From JBFMFB01 sp040752115 (GTDB taxonomy: Bacteria; Pseudomonadota; Gammaproteobacteria; Burkholderiales; Sulfuricellaceae), in the NCBI GenBank assembly GCA_040752115.1, contig JBFMFB010000005.1, positions 1-64,000 of the forward strand: 64,000 bases of DNA, read 5' to 3'. Of the stretch, positions 50,045 to 60,793 are shown in pieces. Each line of letters opens with the position of its first letter. Position 1 is the stretch's first letter. Below the pieces are notes generated by a model, which was not told the DNA's origin, ran no database searches, and saw nothing but the letters and a program-made list of their open reading frames with translations. Made by a program: the position numbers and the translations under genes.

Positions 50045-50938
50045 CTATAAACCAACCCGCGCGGCGAACTGGCGATATTGCTCGGCTGTATCGAACACCT
50101 GGCTGGCGGGCAGTCGCATGATCTGTCGGCGGTCGTTTTCCACCGCCTTCAAGTAGGCCTGCCAATCACTTTCGAGTTCGTCAAGGGGCGCATCGAATGC
50201 AGCCTCGAGGTGCGTGCGGAAACCGCGCCGGTTGTCCGTCTGAACCAAGTCGAGAAATGTCTTGAATTTCCCGCGCCGATGGAGAAACACCGATACCAAG
50301 CGCTTCTCGGAGGTATCCTCTGAACCATACACGACGCGAATGAGCTTCAGCTGCGTCAGCGCGGCGCCGAGCCTCTCGATGCGCCATGGATTCTGGTATC
50401 CCCATTGCAGCTCAAGTTTGCCGTCCTGGATGAATCCATAGAATTTCTCGAAGAATGCGGGGATGCCCTCCATCGCCCACTGGGGCCGATGCGGCAGGCT
50501 TTCTTCGACCAGGGGATGGGCAATTTCGTGTGTGAAGGTGCCTAGACCCGAGCCATCGTATGTTATGAAGGCCGCAGCCTCCGGAAGGTACATACCATAT
50601 TCGGAGGGCACGCTGACATTGAAAGTGCTGCGCAGAAACGCCTGAAATTTGGCCTTGTCCTCCAGGATGAAGGCATGGATCGGAAACTTGGTTGTGACAC
50701 GGAAGAAATCTCGATCGACGAGATCAACGAACAGATCGGAGAATCGCGCATAGAGCGCTAGACGCTGCGGCGGGATGTTGGAATGAAACTGGAAATACTT
50801 GCCTGTGGCATGGTAAGCGAATTGTGCCGCGGTGGCCCGGGTCGATGACGGCACCGGCCTGCTGTCGGCGGCATTCGCTGTCAGGGAAGCAACGAGAAGC
50901 GCTACAAGCAGAAGCGTTGCCAGCCATCGTGACATCAT
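50045..50938 (-). CDS. exported putative metallopeptidase-like protein (DUF1570-like)
   Basis: A 297-residue protein with a signal peptide (LATLLLVALLVASLTANA). The core has THEIAHPLVEES (HExxH, about residue 136) followed by HRPQWAMEGIPAFFEKF, the W-x-x-EG pattern seen in gluzincin-like DUF1570 and peptidase MA-like proteins. No further domain is recognised. GGAGG lies four bases before the ATG at 50938 and seven before an in-frame ATG at 50935, so the latter may be used. It stands alone. The target is unknown. Confidence 0.7.
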   Translation of the reverse strand: MMSRWLATLLLVALLVASLTANAADSRPVPSSTRATAAQFAYHATGKYFQFHSNIPPQRLALYARFSDLFVDLVDRDFFRVTTKFPIHAFILEDKAKFQAFLRSTFNVSVPSEYGMYLPEAAAFITYDGSGLGTFTHEIAHPLVEESLPHRPQWAMEGIPAFFEKFYGFIQDGKLELQWGYQNPWRIERLGAALTQLKLIRVVYGSEDTSEKRLVSVFLHRRGKFKTFLDLVQTDNRRGFRTHLEAAFDAPLDELESDWQAYLKAVENDRRQIMRLPASQVFDTAEQYRQFAARVGL

Positions 50939-51066
50939 TAAACCTCCGTCAGATCAGACACGCTCTTGGTAGCAAGTTTTGAACACCTTTCGGTACCACC
51001 CACTTTTGGTGCCAGGTGTTGCCTCAACACATCCTCAACAGCTCTGACTGGGTAATCGGAGCCCGC

Positions 51067-51146
51067 GTAGGATGCGGTAACCAACGGGAACCGCATCGTT
51101 CGCGATTGATGCGGTTCGCCACGCTCACCGCATCCTGTCGTCCTAC
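51067..51146. repeat. GTAGGA-type palindromic repeat
   Basis: GTAGGATGCGGT and ACCGCATCCTGTCGTCCTAC bracket two internal GATGCGGT/ACCGCATC pairs. It fills most of the gap 50939-51192 between two minus-strand genes. Confidence 0.55.
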
Positions 51147-51192
51147 AAATACAGGCTGGGCGGCAAAGAGGCGGCATCATGGCTTGCCGGGT

Positions 51193-51537
51193 TTAGCCGT
51201 CAAGATCACCGATCTCCACGATCTGCTCACCTCGGTCCAGCAGGGCAAGGGCGTCCGGAAAAGTGTGTTTGAACAGCGCTTGCAAGTGGCGGTTCGTTAC
51301 ATTTCCGCATGTTACCCAGATCAGCCGCGGTGGGGGTCCAAGACGTGCAATCAGATCGACAAAGTCGCTGTCCTTGGAAAGGATCACCGCATTCGCCGCG
51401 CGTGCCGCCAGAAAGATTTCCTCATCCCGCGCATCCCGCAATCCAAGAGATTTGAGCGAGGCGGCCTCGACGCCGAATTTTTCCCCGAGCCATCCAGCCA
51501 GAGCAGGCGGCAACTGGGCATCAACCCAGAAAATCAT
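51193..51537 (-). CDS. DUF5615 PIN-like protein, putative toxin
   Basis: A 114-residue protein with the PIN-like start MIFWVDAQLPPALAGWL, then AANAVILSKDSDFVDL and RLIWVTCGNVTN, where acidic residues match the metal site of PIN ribonucleases. DUF5615 proteins are normally the second gene after a DUF433 partner, as here. The ATG at 51537 overlaps the DUF433 stop (ATGA). Toxicity is inferred from the gene arrangement only. Confidence 0.82.
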   Translation of the reverse strand: MIFWVDAQLPPALAGWLGEKFGVEAASLKSLGLRDARDEEIFLAARAANAVILSKDSDFVDLIARLGPPPRLIWVTCGNVTNRHLQALFKHTFPDALALLDRGEQIVEIGDLDG

Positions 51538-51767
51538 GCGGCAAGCCGGGGGAAATCCAGACGGTGTGAGGCGAATGCCAGGCACGCCTGAATATCTTCC
51601 GGCTCAAGGTCAGGGAAATCGGCCAGAATTTCTGCTGGCGTTACATTGTCCGCGAGCATGTCGAGAATGTCCGATACCCGGATGCGCATGCCCCGAACGC
51701 AGGGGCGTCCGCCACACACGCCGGGAGTTTGGGTAATCCGTTTGAGCAGATTCTGGTTGGGTTTCAT
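51534..51767 (-). CDS. DUF433 protein, putative antitoxin
   Basis: A 77-residue protein with the DUF433 pattern: ITQTPGVCGGRPCVRGMRIRV, then ILDMLADNVTPAEILADFPDL and EDIQACLAFASHR. It is a small winged-helix fold related to VapB-like antitoxins. AGAGGTGG precedes the ATG at 51767; an earlier ATG at 51776 is less likely. It lies 35 bases downstream of... the glnS stop on the opposite end: it is transcribed leftward, away from glnS's 3' end, on the same strand. Confidence 0.82.
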   Translation of the reverse strand: MKPNQNLLKRITQTPGVCGGRPCVRGMRIRVSDILDMLADNVTPAEILADFPDLEPEDIQACLAFASHRLDFPRLAA

Positions 51768-51801
51768 CCGTGCCACCTCTTGATCATAGTGGAATTCTAA
51801 A

Positions 51802-53583
<1,782 letters not shown>

Positions 53584-53769
53584 GATCGTTGAGGTTTTTC
53601 GCTGCGATTGGAAAATCGGGATTTTACCCGAAAACCCGCCAGCCGCGGGCGGCTTCCCGGCTTCGCCCACACGCAGGAAACGGGGCCGCTCGAAAGTTTG
53701 GTGATTGGTGCGCTTCTTGCTAGAATTCCGCCTATTTTCAGAATCCGATTTTTTAACGTGGGTATTTCA

Positions 53770-54831
53770 ATGAGACGTTTCCCCGCCGCTCCGCTGCTCG
53801 TCGCCCTGGCAGCGCTGCTCTCTGCCTCCCCGGTTCTTGCCGACGAGGCGCAGGAGGTCAGCCGCCTGATCAAGCAGGGCCAGCAGGAGAAGGCGCTGGA
53901 GCGCGCCAACGCCTATCTCGGCAGCCATCCCAGGGATGCGCAGGTGCGGTTCCTCAAGGGTGTGATTCTCGCCGATCAAAACAAGACCGCCGAAGCCATC
54001 AAGGTTTTCACCGGACTGACCGAGGATTATCCCGAACTTCCCGAACCCTACAACAACCTTGCCGTGCTGTACGCTTCGCAAGGGCAGTACGAAAAAGCCA
54101 AGAATGCGCTGGAGATGTCGATCAGCACGCATCCCAGCTATGCGACCGCGCACGAGAACCTCGGCGACATCTACGCCAAGATGGCGAGCCAGGCTTACGA
54201 CAGGGCGCTGCAACTGGATAAGAGCAACGCCGCCGCCCAGACCAAGCTGGCGCTGATCAAGGACATCTTCTCCAAGCAGGGAGGGCGTCCGCCGGTCAAG
54301 CCGGATCTGGCAAAGAGCCGGCCCGCCGCCGTAGCCGCGGCTCCTGCGCCTGCAGTCCAGGCAGCCCCAAGCGCTCCGGCGAAGCCCGCAGCGCCTGCTG
54401 CACCCGTTGCGGCGCCTTCCGCTGGCAAGCCGGCGGCTGCTGCGCCTGTCGCGCCGGCAGCCAGCGCCCCCGCTGCGCCCGCCAAGCCGGACGAAAGCGC
54501 GGTGCTGAAGACCGTGGAAGACTGGGCGAAAGCCTGGTCGGCAAAGAACGTGGCGGCTTATCTCAAATTCTATGCCGGCGATTTTGTTCCCCCCAAGGGT
54601 GAAAGCCGCGCCAAATGGGAGCAGGAGCGGAAGGAGAGGATCACCCGGCCCAAGTCCATTCAGGTGACGGTGAGCGACGCCGAGGTCGTTTTTTCCGATG
54701 CCACGCACGCCAAGGTGACGTTCAGGCAGGGGTACCGCTCAGCCAATCTGAGCAGCAACGCCCGAAAGACGCTGATGCTGATAAAATCCGGGGATAGATG
54801 GTTGATTCAACAGGAGCGGGTGGGTCATTGA
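53770..54831 (+). CDS. exported TPR protein with C-terminal NTF2-like domain
   Basis: A 353-residue periplasmic protein. It has a signal peptide (PLLVALAALLSASPVLA), three or four tetratricopeptide units (residues 30-160, PEPYNNLAVLYASQGQYEKAKNALEM region), an Ala/Pro-rich flexible linker (about 180-240), and a SnoaL/NTF2-like domain (VEDWAKAWSAKNVAAYLKFY to GDRWLIQQERV). The next gene, an L,D-transpeptidase, ends in a related NTF2-like domain. This suggests a cell-wall role, perhaps binding the same ligand. The ATG at 53770 is chosen because the signal peptide begins there. Confidence 0.82.
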   Translation: MRRFPAAPLLVALAALLSASPVLADEAQEVSRLIKQGQQEKALERANAYLGSHPRDAQVRFLKGVILADQNKTAEAIKVFTGLTEDYPELPEPYNNLAVLYASQGQYEKAKNALEMSISTHPSYATAHENLGDIYAKMASQAYDRALQLDKSNAAAQTKLALIKDIFSKQGGRPPVKPDLAKSRPAAVAAAPAPAVQAAPSAPAKPAAPAAPVAAPSAGKPAAAAPVAPAASAPAAPAKPDESAVLKTVEDWAKAWSAKNVAAYLKFYAGDFVPPKGESRAKWEQERKERITRPKSIQVTVSDAEVVFSDATHAKVTFRQGYRSANLSSNARKTLMLIKSGDRWLIQQERVGH

Positions 54832-54853
54832 GCTTCGCCGCGGCTTTGCCTAG

Positions 54854-56089
54854 ATGAGCAAGAGATTCAAGCAAACAGCGCGTCTTTGCCTGATGCTTTG
54901 GCTGAGTGCGCTGGCTTTCCATGCTGGTGCCATGGGCGACCGCGGAGAGCGTTTACCCCCCGCGCAGCAGAAGCGCGCGCCTTCCCAGAACGTCCATCCC
55001 GAGAAATTGCTGGTCAAGAGCCTGCTGGAAATCAAGCACAACCGGCTGGATGTCGCCATGAACGACATCGAGGATCTGCTTCGGGTCAATCCCAATTTCA
55101 AGCTGGCGCACCTGATCAAAGGCGATCTGCTGCTCGCCCGTGCCCGGCCGCTCGCTTCGTTCGGCAGCGCGCCCGGCGCATCGCAGCAACGGGTGGACGA
55201 CCTGCGCGAGGAAGCCAGGGCACGCCTGCAGCGCTATCTGGAGGAGCCCCCGGCGGGGATGGTTCCCAAGTATCTGCTGCAAATGCAGCCCAAGCAGCGC
55301 TACGCCATCGTGGTGGACACCGGCAAATCCCGCCTCTACCTGTTCCAGAACCTGCAGGGCACGCCGCGTTACGTGACCGACTACTACATCACCAGCGGCA
55401 AGAACGGCGCGGAAAAACTGCGCGAGGGCGACCAGAAAACGCCGCTGGGCGTGTATTTCGTGACGGCCAATCTACCCAGGAGCCAACTGTCCGATTTCTA
55501 CGGCACGGGCGCCTTCCCCCTGAGCTATCCCAATGAGTGGGACAAGCGGCAGGGCCGAAACGGCCACGGCATCTGGCTGCATGGCGTCCCGAGCGACACC
55601 TACAGCCGTCCGCCGCGCGCCAGCAACGGCTGCGTGGTGCTGACCAACCCCGACATGACGGAGGTGGGAGGCAGGCTGCAGCCTGGGCTGACCCCGGTGG
55701 TCATCAGCGATGGAGCGGAATGGGTCAGGCCGGAGCAGTTGCGGGCGGAGCGCGAGGCGCTCGAGCGCAAGCTGGAAGCCTGGCGCCAGGATTGGGAAAG
55801 CCGGGATGCCGAGCGCTACCTGCGGCACTACTCCAGGGATTTCGCCGCCAACGGCCAGAACTTCTCGGCATGGGCGGCGCAGAAGCGCCAGGTGAATGCG
55901 GGCAAAACCTCGGTCCGGGTCAAGCTGTCAGATACCAGCATGTTTTCTTATCCGGGCAAGGAAAACCTGGTGGTGGTGACGTTCACCCAGGATTACCGCA
56001 GCAACAACCTGAACAACCTGATGCGCAAGCGCCAGTACTGGCAACTGGAAAACAGCCAGTGGAAGATCGTGTACGAGGGCGGGGTTTGA
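54854..56089 (+). CDS. L,D-transpeptidase (YkuD) with C-terminal NTF2-like domain
   Basis: A 411-residue exported enzyme that forms L,D cross-links in peptidoglycan or attaches lipoproteins to it. A signal peptide or anchor is at residues 8-27, then a helical TPR-like segment (50-130), then the YkuD catalytic domain (about 150-295), with WLHGVPSD and the Cys nucleophile in ASNGCVVLTN (about 265). Residues 305-411 resemble the NTF2-like end of the preceding protein (DWESRDAERYLRHYSRDF). It is in an operon with the TPR gene, 22 bases downstream. Confidence 0.9.
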   Translation: MSKRFKQTARLCLMLWLSALAFHAGAMGDRGERLPPAQQKRAPSQNVHPEKLLVKSLLEIKHNRLDVAMNDIEDLLRVNPNFKLAHLIKGDLLLARARPLASFGSAPGASQQRVDDLREEARARLQRYLEEPPAGMVPKYLLQMQPKQRYAIVVDTGKSRLYLFQNLQGTPRYVTDYYITSGKNGAEKLREGDQKTPLGVYFVTANLPRSQLSDFYGTGAFPLSYPNEWDKRQGRNGHGIWLHGVPSDTYSRPPRASNGCVVLTNPDMTEVGGRLQPGLTPVVISDGAEWVRPEQLRAEREALERKLEAWRQDWESRDAERYLRHYSRDFAANGQNFSAWAAQKRQVNAGKTSVRVKLSDTSMFSYPGKENLVVVTFTQDYRSNNLNNLMRKRQYWQLENSQWKIVYEGGV

Positions 56090-56103
56090 CCTGGATTTCC
56101 TGA

Positions 56104-56190
56104 ACCGCCAGGGCGCCAAGAAAATTAATGGACAGGATTAACAGGATTTTCCAGGATTCACAGGAGAAAACCCCTGTCCGTTTCAGCATT
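56104..56190. repeat. fragments of common dispersed repeats
   Basis: ACAGGATTAACAGGATTT and TCCAGGATTCACAGGA are repeated CAGGATT units, flanked by GCCAGGGCGCCAAGAAAA. These are known as noncoding dispersed sequence types in many bacteria. They lie in the leader before ppiA. Confidence 0.4.
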
Positions 56191-56227
56191 CTTTGTGGTT
56201 AAAGCGATTGAATGTTAGGAGGATGAA

Positions 56228-56827
56228 ATGAAGTTCCGGGCGATGCTGTTTGTTCTGGGTCTGCTTCTCGGCTGCAACGCTTACGCCGCGAACCCGCAGG
56301 TGAAGCTCAAGACCAACGTGGGCGAGATGGTGGTCGAGCTCTACCCTGACAAGGCGCCGGAGACGGTCGCCAACTTCCTCAAATATGTAAACAGCGGCTT
56401 TTACAACGGCACCATTTTCCATCGCGTGATCAACCGGTTCATGATCCAGGGCGGCGGATTCACGGAGGATTTCAGGCAGAAGGAAACCTTTCCGCCGATC
56501 CGCAACGAGGCGAACAACGGCCTGACCAACGAGCCAGGCACCCTGGCCATGGCGCGCACCTACGACCCGCATTCCGCCTCGGCGCAGTTTTTCATCAATC
56601 TGGACAGCAACAAATTCCTGAATTTCTACAAGCCGGTGCCCGACTACTACGGCTATTGCGTGTTCGGCAAGGTGGTGCAGGGAATGGACGTGGTGAAGAG
56701 AATCGGCGCCACGCCTACCACATCCGCCGGGCCTTTCGCTTCCGACGTCCCCGCGACGCCGGTGGTGATCCAGGAAGTGGCGCTCGTTACTCAACCCAAG
56801 GCCGTTACGGCCAAGAAAAAAGGCTAA
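56228..56827 (+). CDS. ppiA: periplasmic peptidyl-prolyl cis-trans isomerase A
   Basis: This cyclophilin speeds proline isomerisation in exported proteins. A signal peptide (FVLGLLLGCNAYA) precedes a cyclophilin domain with NVGEMVVELYPDKAPETVANF, FHRVINRFMIQGGGF (catalytic Arg and Phe/Met/Gln) and ASAQFFINLDSN. At 199 residues it is normal. GGAGG precedes the ATG. The next gene, three bases on, is a cytoplasmic paralogue, so the two were probably made by duplication. Confidence 0.95.
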   Translation: MKFRAMLFVLGLLLGCNAYAANPQVKLKTNVGEMVVELYPDKAPETVANFLKYVNSGFYNGTIFHRVINRFMIQGGGFTEDFRQKETFPPIRNEANNGLTNEPGTLAMARTYDPHSASAQFFINLDSNKFLNFYKPVPDYYGYCVFGKVVQGMDVVKRIGATPTTSAGPFASDVPATPVVIQEVALVTQPKAVTAKKKG

Positions 56828-56830
56828 CCC

Positions 56831-57322
56831 ATGGTCAAACTCCATACCAACTTCGGCGTCATCACCCTCGATCTGGACGCCGACAAGGCGCCCCTCACCG
56901 TCGCCAATTTCCTGCAATACGCCCAGGACGGCTTTTACGACAACACGCTGTTCCATCGCGTGATCGACGGCTTCATGATCCAGGGCGGCGGATTCGAGCC
57001 GGGCATGGAGCAGAAGCCGGCGCGCGAGCCGGTGCAGAACGAAGCCAACAATGGCTTGCGGAACGACGCCTACACCATCGCCATGGCGCGCACGCCCAAT
57101 CCGCATTCGGCAACCGCCCAGTTCTTCATCAACGTGGCGGACAACAGTTTCCTCAACTTCACCGCGCCAACGCCGCAGGGCTGGGGCTATTGCGTGTTCG
57201 GCAAGGTGGTCGAGGGCAAGGAAGTGGTGGACGCCATCAAGAAGGTCAAGACCGGCAACCGCGCCGGCCACCAGGACGTGCCGGTAGAAGACGTGGTGAT
57301 CGAGCGCGCCGAGGTTTGCTGA
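56831..57322 (+). CDS. ppiB: cytoplasmic peptidyl-prolyl cis-trans isomerase B
   Basis: A 163-residue cyclophilin without signal peptide. The active site is FHRVIDGFMIQGGGF (about 38-52), with HSATAQFFINVADN and GWGYCVFGKVV. It is the cytosolic counterpart of the preceding PpiA and starts four bases after it. The operon ppiA, ppiB, lpxH is frequent in betaproteobacteria. Confidence 0.95.
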   Translation: MVKLHTNFGVITLDLDADKAPLTVANFLQYAQDGFYDNTLFHRVIDGFMIQGGGFEPGMEQKPAREPVQNEANNGLRNDAYTIAMARTPNPHSATAQFFINVADNSFLNFTAPTPQGWGYCVFGKVVEGKEVVDAIKKVKTGNRAGHQDVPVEDVVIERAEVC

Positions 57323-57368
57323 TGCCGCGGCGAGGGGCGGGCGCACGCTTCGCCCCCCGCATCTGCCC

Positions 57369-58094
57369 ATGAACCCCCGCACGCTGTTCGCCGCCGACCT
57401 GCATCTTTCCCCGGAGCGCCCGGAAACCGCGCGCGCCTTTCTCGATTTTCTCTCTACCGCCGCATCGCAGGCCGAAGCGCTCTACATCCTGGGCGACATG
57501 TTCGAAGCCTGGGCCGGCGACGACGACCGGGACGCCCCGTTCCACCGCGAGATCGCACAGGCACTCGCCGATCTGGCGGCGGGCGGCGTGGCGGTCTACC
57601 TCATGCACGGCAACCGGGATTTCCTCATGGGGCAGGAGTGGGCGCGCGCCTGCGCGGCGCGGCTCTTGCCTGGGCCGGTGCTGGTCGATCTCTACGGCAA
57701 GCCGACACTGCTGATGCACGGCGACGAGCTGTGCACCGACGATACCGCCTATTTTGCGTTCCGCGACAAGGTGCGCGACCCCGCCTGGCAGGCGGCGTTT
57801 CTCGCCCAGCCGCTGGCGGCGCGCAAGGCGGCGATCCAGGGGTGGCTGAACGAGAGTTCGCAGGAAAAGCGGCAAAAAACGGCGACCGTCATGGATGCAA
57901 ACCCGCAGACGCTGGCCGAAGCGCTGCGCGCCCACGGCTATCCCCGCCTGATCCACGGCCACACCCACCGCCCGGCCCGGCATCTGCACCGGGTGGACGG
58001 CCGCGAGTGCGAGCGCTGGGTGCTGCCGGCCTGGTACGGGCGGGGCGGCTACCTTGCCTGCGACGAACACGGCTGCCAGGCGGTGAATTTTTAA
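57369..58094 (+). CDS. lpxH: UDP-2,3-diacylglucosamine diphosphatase LpxH
   Basis: LpxH is the fourth enzyme of lipid A synthesis, splitting UMP from UDP-diacylglucosamine at the inner membrane surface. The 241-residue calcineurin-like phosphoesterase has the metal motifs FAADLHLSPE (D-x-H), LGDMFEAW (GD), HGNRDF (GNxD), MHGDELCTDD and IHGHTHRP (GHxH). All are intact. It follows ppiB by 46 bases. Confidence 0.95.
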   Translation: MNPRTLFAADLHLSPERPETARAFLDFLSTAASQAEALYILGDMFEAWAGDDDRDAPFHREIAQALADLAAGGVAVYLMHGNRDFLMGQEWARACAARLLPGPVLVDLYGKPTLLMHGDELCTDDTAYFAFRDKVRDPAWQAAFLAQPLAARKAAIQGWLNESSQEKRQKTATVMDANPQTLAEALRAHGYPRLIHGHTHRPARHLHRVDGRECERWVLPAWYGRGGYLACDEHGCQAVNF

Positions 58095-58110
58095 CCCAAA
58101 ACCCGCAATT

Positions 58111-58255
58111 CACCACGAATGACACGAATAAGCACGAATTAACACGAATAAGAACAACAGATTGCTGCCAAACAGCCACTCGCCTTGCCGGTGATGGCAA
58201 AAGCATTGTTAACCCAATGATTATTCGTGAGCATTCGTGTAAATTCGTGGTTAAA
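58111..58255. repeat. MITE-like element with CACGAAT terminal repeats, copy B
   Basis: CACCACGAATGACACGAATA opens it and GCATTCGTGTAAATTCGTGG closes it, with extra ACACGAATAA units inside. The arms match less well than in copies A and C, so this copy is more worn. It lies between lpxH and aroF. Confidence 0.7.
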
Positions 58256-58284
58256 CGATTTTTTAGGTTTAACGGGGAAAACGC

Positions 58285-59397
58285 ATGATCCTGATCCTGA
58301 CCCCCAATATCAGTCCGGACAGCCCCGAATACCGTCAGTTGACGGACTATCTCGGACGGCTGCCCAACATCCGGAGCCGCGTCCATCACGAGCATGGCGC
58401 GCAGCAGGTGCTGACCGAGGTTTACCTGATCGGCGACACCGCCTCGCTGGATGTCGAGGACATGAAGAGCCTGCCCGGCGTCGAGCGCGTGGTGCGTGTC
58501 TCCGAGGAATACCGGGTGCTGGGACGGCACAAGGACGACGACCGCCCGACCCACTTCGAATACAACGGCGTGCGCTTCGGCCAGGACAATCTCAACGTCT
58601 TTGCCGGGCTGTGCGCGGTGGACACGCCCGAGCATGTCGGGCTGATGATGAAGGCATTGCGGGACAACGGCCAGGTCTGCACCCGCATGGGGGCGTACAA
58701 GCCGCGCACCAGCCCTTATGCGTTCCAGGGGCACGGCAAGGCGTGCCTGCCCTACGTCTTCGAGCTGGCGGGCAAGTACGGCATCAAGGTGATCGCCATG
58801 GAGGTCACCCACGAATCCCACGTCGAAGAGATCCGCGCGGCGCTGCGCCAGACCGGCAATCCCACCGGCGTGATGCTGCAGATCGGTACGCGCAACACCC
58901 AGAATTTCGAGCTCCTGAAGATCGTCGGCCGCCAGCAGGAATTTCCGGTGCTGCTGAAGCGCGGCTTCGGCATCACCCTGGACGAATCGCTCAACGCCGC
59001 GGAGTATCTTGCCAGCGAGGGCAACCGCAAGGTCGTATTCGGGCTCAGAGGCATGAAAACCAACATGGGTGACCCGCACCGCAACCTGGTGGATTTCGCC
59101 CACGTGCCGGTGGTCAAGCGATTGACGAGAATGCCGGTGTGCATCGACCCCTCGCACTCGGTCGGCAGCCGCTCGCGCGCGCCGGACGGCATCCTCGACC
59201 TGATGCACATTACCGCCCAGGGCGTGATCGCCGGCGCCAACATGATCCTGGTGGACTTCCACCCCCATCCCGCCAAGGCGCTGGTGGACGGCCCGCAGGC
59301 GCTGCTGCTGGAAGAGCTGCCGCAGTTCCTGGAGGATGTGAGGATCGCGCGCGAGGCTTACGAGAAGCGGGCGAAGCTGGCGCGCGGCGCGAGGTAG
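58285..59397 (+). CDS. aroF: 3-deoxy-7-phosphoheptulonate synthase, KDO8P synthase-like type
   Basis: This is the first step of the shikimate pathway: condensing phosphoenolpyruvate and erythrose-4-phosphate. The 370 residues hold an N-terminal ferredoxin-like regulatory-type domain (1-about 95) and a TIM-barrel catalytic domain with GAYKPRTSPYAFQG (about 135-148), QIGTRNTQNFELL, LLKRGF and IDPSHSVG (about 285). This is the class I-beta (TIGR01361) layout, related to KDO8P synthase rather than to E. coli AroG. Confidence 0.92.
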   Translation: MILILTPNISPDSPEYRQLTDYLGRLPNIRSRVHHEHGAQQVLTEVYLIGDTASLDVEDMKSLPGVERVVRVSEEYRVLGRHKDDDRPTHFEYNGVRFGQDNLNVFAGLCAVDTPEHVGLMMKALRDNGQVCTRMGAYKPRTSPYAFQGHGKACLPYVFELAGKYGIKVIAMEVTHESHVEEIRAALRQTGNPTGVMLQIGTRNTQNFELLKIVGRQQEFPVLLKRGFGITLDESLNAAEYLASEGNRKVVFGLRGMKTNMGDPHRNLVDFAHVPVVKRLTRMPVCIDPSHSVGSRSRAPDGILDLMHITAQGVIAGANMILVDFHPHPAKALVDGPQALLLEELPQFLEDVRIAREAYEKRAKLARGAR

Positions 59398-59452
59398 GGT
59401 GCGCCGGGCACACCGGCAGTGGTAGGGCGGATTAGCGAAGCGTAATCCGCCG
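59394..59452. repeat. GTAGGG-type palindromic repeat
   Basis: GTAGGGTGCGCC begins at the aroF stop. Then GGTAGGGCGGATTA and TAATCCGCC pair around GCGAAGCG. Same family as at 25359, 49970 and 51067; possible terminator between convergent aroF and fccB. Confidence 0.6.
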
Positions 59453-59505
59453 AATGGGAAGGGATATCCCGCTCAAGGCCGGGGAAGCGCAGCTTCGCAT
59501 CCCCC

Positions 59506-60771
59506 TTAGCTCGACATCTCCTGCAGAATATTCCTGATCCAGCTCTGCGCGTAGGTTCCCTCCAGCTCCGAGATGTCGGGCGAGATGCCGCCCGCATTCG
59601 GCACCGCGACGGTCTTGCCGTTTTCCACGCGATACACTCCGCTGACGCTGATGGCGTGCCGGTCGGTCACGTAGCTGTAGCAGACGTTGATGTGGGAAGG
59701 ATCGATCGGCTCGCGGCCGTTCATGAGTTGCACGACGTTGAGCGCGCAGGCCTTGGCCTGGCTGTTGGCGGAGTAGCCGGATTTGGGCAGGGCGCCGGCG
59801 CTGCAGGCGTCGCCGATGACATGGATGTTGGGTACGAGCGTGGATTCGAAGGTGATCTGGTTGACCGGGCACCATTTCCGGTCCGCGTCCACAACACCCG
59901 CGAGATGGGCGATCAGGCCGGCTTTTTGCGGCGGGATGACGTTCACCACGTCGCCACGGATTTCTTCCACGCCGTTGTCGACGCTGCGATTCGCGGCGTC
60001 GACCTTGACCACCTTGTTATTGGCGTTGTATTCGATCATGCCGGGGTAATAGGCCAGCCACGCCTTGCGGAACAGCACCGGCTTGGAGGCGATGTCGGAG
60101 TTGGCATCCAGGATCACGATCTTGGACTTGGGCTTGTGGCGCTTGAGGTACCAGGCAATCTGGCTGGCGCGCTCGTAAGGGCCGGGCGGGCAGCGGAAGG
60201 GAGTGAGGGGGACGGAGATCACCACCGTGCCGCCGTCCCGCATCTGTTCCAGCTGGCGGCGCAGCAGCAGGGTCTGCTCGCCTGCCTTCCAGGCATGGGG
60301 AAGGACATTCGGCGTTTTCAGCGGGTCGTAGCCTTCCAGCTCCTCGAAGCGGAAGTCGATGCCGGGGGAGAGAATCAGCCGGTCGTAGCCGAGCGTTCCT
60401 TGGGCCGTGCGCACTTCCTTCGCCGCCGCGTCCACCGCGGTGACTTCGCCGTGGATCACCCTGATGCCGTGATTGGCGGCGAGCCGGTCATAGCCGATGA
60501 TGTTGTCGCGCAGATCGCGGCTGCCGCCGATGACCAGGTTGCTGTAGGGGCAAGAGACGAAAGACTTGTCGCGCTCGATCAGCACCACCTCGATGGTGGG
60601 GTCGTTCATGCGGATGTATTTGGCGGCGATGGTTCCGCCAAAGCCGCCGCCTACCACGACCACGCGGCGTGCATTTTTCGGCAGCGGTTCCGCCGCGGCT
60701 GAAATGCAGGGAAATCCGGTCAGCGCGGCGGCGCCGGCAAGCTTGATGAAGTCTCTGCGATTGATGTTCAT
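59506..60771 (-). CDS. fccB: sulfide dehydrogenase flavoprotein subunit FccB (flavocytochrome c)
   Basis: Flavocytochrome c oxidises sulfide to sulfur or polysulfide in the periplasm. The 421-residue flavoprotein has a Tat signal (RRDFIKLAGAAALTGF), the FAD loop VVVGGGFGG (about 33-41), SCPYSNLVIGG (Cys of the redox pair, about 72) and a C-terminal FCSD domain with CYSYV and an ISELEGTYAQSWIRNI tail. GAGGAG precedes the ATG at 60771. It lies 22 bases after fccA in the same operon. This is strong evidence for sulfur oxidation. Confidence 0.92.
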   Translation of the reverse strand: MNINRRDFIKLAGAAALTGFPCISAAAEPLPKNARRVVVVGGGFGGTIAAKYIRMNDPTIEVVLIERDKSFVSCPYSNLVIGGSRDLRDNIIGYDRLAANHGIRVIHGEVTAVDAAAKEVRTAQGTLGYDRLILSPGIDFRFEELEGYDPLKTPNVLPHAWKAGEQTLLLRRQLEQMRDGGTVVISVPLTPFRCPPGPYERASQIAWYLKRHKPKSKIVILDANSDIASKPVLFRKAWLAYYPGMIEYNANNKVVKVDAANRSVDNGVEEIRGDVVNVIPPQKAGLIAHLAGVVDADRKWCPVNQITFESTLVPNIHVIGDACSAGALPKSGYSANSQAKACALNVVQLMNGREPIDPSHINVCYSYVTDRHAISVSGVYRVENGKTVAVPNAGGISPDISELEGTYAQSWIRNILQEMSS

Positions 60772-60793
60772 GTTCCGATTCTCCTCGGGCCGT

